Source: Wenjunlia tyrosinilytica
GTDB lineage: Bacteria > Actinomycetota > Actinomycetes > Streptomycetales > Streptomycetaceae
Assembly (NCBI RefSeq): GCF_014646055.1
Contig: NZ_BMMS01000022.1
Location: forward strand, 62,264 to 126,263
DNA length: 64,000 nucleotides
Direction of reading: 5' to 3'
Shown: positions 61,815-64,000 of the stretch, piece after piece
Layout of the letters: each line of letters begins with the position of its first letter
How positions within the stretch are numbered: position 1 is the first letter of the stretch
Position numbers and translations under genes: made by a program
Notes under the pieces: model-generated
Told to the model about the DNA's origin: nothing
The model's database searches: none
The model's input: the letters and a program-made list of their open reading frames with translations, nothing else

Positions 61815-64000
61815 CGAATGTGCCCCCGGCCGACCTGCTGCCGGCCGCGCCCGTGCAGGAGCAGATGTGGCTGGTCGACAAGCTCGACCCCGAGGCCGCC
61901 GTCTACAACGAGCACCTGGTCTTCCGCCTCACCGGCCCGCTGTCGGTCCCCGCGCTGGAAGCCGGATTCACCCTGCTGGTGAGCCGTCACACCGCGCTGC
62001 GCACCATCCTGCCGGTGCACCGGGGCGGCCTGCGCCAGTGCCTGGTCGACCCCTGGACCGTGCGGCTGGACGCCCCGCCCGACTTCTCCGGGCGCCTCGA
62101 CGAGGCGGTCGAGTGGGCCCGCGCGCTCATCGAGGAGCCCTACAGCTCGACCGTCACCCCGCCGGTGCGCTTCGCCCTCGCCCGCCTGGGGCAGGACGAC
62201 CATCTGCTCGTCCTCGGCTTCCACCACGCCGTCATGGACGCGGGCGCGGCCGCGCAACTCCTGGAGGAGCTCGCCGTCGCCATGCCCGCGATCCTGGAGG
62301 GCCGCGAGCCTCAACTGCCGCCCGTGACCGCCGACTACCTGGACTTCACCCGCTGGCACGGCAAGCTCCTGGACTCCGGTGAGCTGGACGGCGAACGGCA
62401 CGCCTGGGTCGAGGAGCTGTCCGGCGCCCCGCACACCCTGCCGATACCCGAGGACCGGCCGCGCCCGGCCACCAAGGGCAGCAGGGGGAGCCTGGCCGTC
62501 CTGCCCTTCCCCGCCGGGATCGTGCCGCGGCTGCGCCGGTTCTCCGCGCGGCACCGGGTCACCCCGTTCCACACCCTGCTCGCCGCGGTCACCGCCGTGC
62601 TCCACCGGCACACCCGCGCCGACGACATGGTGGTGGGCATCTGCGGCGACGGGCGGCCGCAGGAGTACCGCGAGGTCGTCGGGCCGTTCTCCTGCATGAT
62701 CCCGGTGCGGATGCGCGCCCCCGGCGACCTGCGCTTCGCCGATCTGCTGGCCGCGGCCAGGGATGTGACGCTCACCGCGTACGAGCGCCAGTTCATCCCC
62801 TTCCGCCAGGTGGTCAACGAGACGCTGGAGCGCCGTGACCCCAGCCGCAATCCGCTGGTGCAGGTGGTCTTCAACGCGCCTCCGCTGCACTTCCGCGAGG
62901 ACACCCTGCCGGGGCTGGAGATGCGGACCGTGCATGTGCCGCGCGGGCGCTCCCGCTTCGACCTGCTGTTCAACCTCGAATGGCACGGCGACGACATCGT
63001 GGCGGCCGTCGAGTACGACAGCGAGATCTTCGAGGCCGGCACCGTACGGCGGTTCGTCGACCACTTCGTGTCCGCGATGGAGGCGGGCATGGCGGACCCC
63101 TCGGTGACTCTGGACGACATACGACTGACCGGCCGGGCGGACACCGGGCCGCCCCGCGTCACCGTGGAGGCGGCGGCCGCGGACGCCGCCCACCGGGTGC
63201 TGTCCACCCCGGCGGGCCCGGTCGTCCTGCGTGCCGACGACGGCGCGGGCGAGGACGGCGAGCGCGGCGAGGTGGTGTCCGTTCCCGCCCCGCCCGCGAT
63301 CCGCGAGCCCAACGGAGCGGCGGCGCCACGCGGCCTGGAGGGCACCCTGTTCACCGGCCCGCACGAGGTGGCGCTGCCCGAGGGCGACGGCGCACTGCGG
63401 GTGCGGCTGATGGAGGACGGGCGCCTGCTGTGGCGGGTCCTGAACGAGCCCCAGGCGCGCGCGGGCGGTGCCGGGGCGTCGCGCAGCCCCGCGCTGGAGC
63501 GGCGGATCGTGGAGCTGTGCCGGGAACTGCTGGAGGACGACACCATCGTCGCCGAGGACGACTTCTTCGCCGTGGGCGGGCACTCGATGGTCGCGGCGCG
63601 GCTGGTGCAGACGCTCTCGGAGGAGTTCGAGGCCGAGATCCCGTTGCTCTTCGTCTTCGAGAACCCCGAACTGCACGAACTGAGCACGGCCATTGCCGGC
63701 CGCCACCCGGACGTCGCGGCAGCGCTGGAGGAGTTGGAGCGGCTCACCCCCGAGGAGCTGGCCGCGCTCGCCGAGGAGGAGCGGGAGCCCGAAGGCGCGG
63801 ACGAGGACCCGGCGGCGCGGGACTCCTCGGCCGTGGACGGCCTCGGCGCCGCCGAGGAGCCGTTCTGGCTGATGGAGCAGTTCGCCCCGGGCAGCGCCGT
63901 CAACACCCTCACCCTCTCCTTCAGGATCGACGGACCGGTGGACCTGCCCTCGCTGGAATGGGCGCTCAACCAGGCCGTCGCCCGCCAGGAGATCCTGCGC
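61811..64000 (+). CDS. NRPS C-PCP-C protein without an adenylation domain (3' end outside window)
   Basis: At least 730 residues, open at the right edge. GTG with AAGGAGGGG. First C domain (1-430): LLPAAPVQEQMWLVDKLDP, GFHHAVMDAGAA (HHxxxD kept near 137-142, Gly to Ala). Residues 430-560 are a short segment with no A-domain motif. PCP near 560-640 (FFAVGGHSMVAARLVQTL). A second C domain begins near 680 (EPFWLMEQFAPGSAVN). The PCP therefore has to be loaded by another enzyme. Confidence 0.88.
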   Translation, partial: MTNVPPADLLPAAPVQEQMWLVDKLDPEAAVYNEHLVFRLTGPLSVPALEAGFTLLVSRHTALRTILPVHRGGLRQCLVDPWTVRLDAPPDFSGRLDEAVEWARALIEEPYSSTVTPPVRFALARLGQDDHLLVLGFHHAVMDAGAAAQLLEELAVAMPAILEGREPQLPPVTADYLDFTRWHGKLLDSGELDGERHAWVEELSGAPHTLPIPEDRPRPATKGSRGSLAVLPFPAGIVPRLRRFSARHRVTPFHTLLAAVTAVLHRHTRADDMVVGICGDGRPQEYREVVGPFSCMIPVRMRAPGDLRFADLLAAARDVTLTAYERQFIPFRQVVNETLERRDPSRNPLVQVVFNAPPLHFREDTLPGLEMRTVHVPRGRSRFDLLFNLEWHGDDIVAAVEYDSEIFEAGTVRRFVDHFVSAMEAGMADPSVTLDDIRLTGRADTGPPRVTVEAAAADAAHRVLSTPAGPVVLRADDGAGEDGERGEVVSVPAPPAIREPNGAAAPRGLEGTLFTGPHEVALPEGDGALRVRLMEDGRLLWRVLNEPQARAGGAGASRSPALERRIVELCRELLEDDTIVAEDDFFAVGGHSMVAARLVQTLSEEFEAEIPLLFVFENPELHELSTAIAGRHPDVAAALEELERLTPEELAALAEEEREPEGADEDPAARDSSAVDGLGAAEEPFWLMEQFAPGSAVNTLTLSFRIDGPVDLPSLEWALNQAVARQEILR

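Noticed and set aside
45565-64000. Naming the product class (for example uridylpeptide or viomycin-type) from the dissociated NRPS layout
   Set aside because: Hallmark precursor genes of those pathways are absent from the window and the cluster continues past the edge; the resemblance is only in architecture.

Overview
The window reads as chromosomal DNA of a Streptomyces-like actinomycete. Base composition is very GC-rich, third codon positions are almost always G or C, GTG starts are frequent, and start/stop overlaps of the ATGA/GTGA type are common. The gene families are typical of Streptomyces: SpoIIE-type phosphatases, a DUF5996 protein, an SCO6745-family protein, a GH19 chitinase with DasR-type promoter repeats, and NRPS genes with an MbtH partner. 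No tRNA, rRNA, CRISPR array or intact insertion sequence was seen.

Layout, left to right. (1) 1-8.3 kb: an exported intradiol dioxygenase with an AraC regulator; a lone glutamate synthase small subunit (gltD); a GC-rich repeat tract; a tiny exported protein resembling a protease pre-pro segment; a degraded AraC fragment; a small secreted Cys-rich protein; and a GAF-PAS-GAF-PP2C phosphatase. (2) 8.3-18 kb: aldehyde dehydrogenase with a DJ-1/PfpI protein, a bacterioferritin-like protein, a DEAD-box helicase, a cold-shock gene with a terminator-like leader hairpin, DUF5996, a TetR/SCO6745 divergent pair with two perfect operators, a small membrane protein and a GNAT acetyltransferase. (3) 18-23 kb: two secreted proteins of unknown function, one with 15-bp tandem repeats both in its leader and in its C-terminal coding part, then an ANTAR-GAF-PAS-PP2C phosphatase that appears translationally coupled to a 30-codon leader ORF. 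(4) 23-33 kb: a glycoside-use cluster with GH38 alpha-mannosidase, GH4 enzyme, DeoR repressor, PfkB kinase and an ABC importer (binding lipoprotein plus two permeases).

(5) 33-41 kb: an unusual signalling neighbourhood. A CvnA-like ATPase with an N-terminal helix-turn-helix is divergent from a protein with a related helix-turn-helix, a coiled coil and C-terminal membrane segments, followed by a membrane-anchored solute-binding-protein/VWA fusion. A large Cache-PAS-GAF-PP2C-HATPase phosphatase follows. (6) 41-45 kb: chitinase, lipase-like hydrolase, DUF2127 membrane protein and a winged-helix regulator. (7) 45.5 kb to the right edge: a dissociated NRPS cluster in two divergent arms that runs off the window.

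The NRPS cluster is the most striking part. Six condensation-type domains have their catalytic-motif region in the window and only two keep an HHxxxD motif. Four carrier domains are present but only two credible adenylation domains; one predicts serine and the other lacks the usual Asp235. A third adenylation region has decayed beyond recognition of its core motifs, and a fourth module has no adenylation domain at all. Accessory genes are an MbtH protein, a threonine aldolase, a P450 lacking the usual I-helix acidic residue, and a type II thioesterase with Cys in place of Ser as nucleophile. The intact reading frames and tight overlaps suggest a working pathway in which degenerate domains act as scaffolds and carrier proteins are loaded in trans; that is inference.
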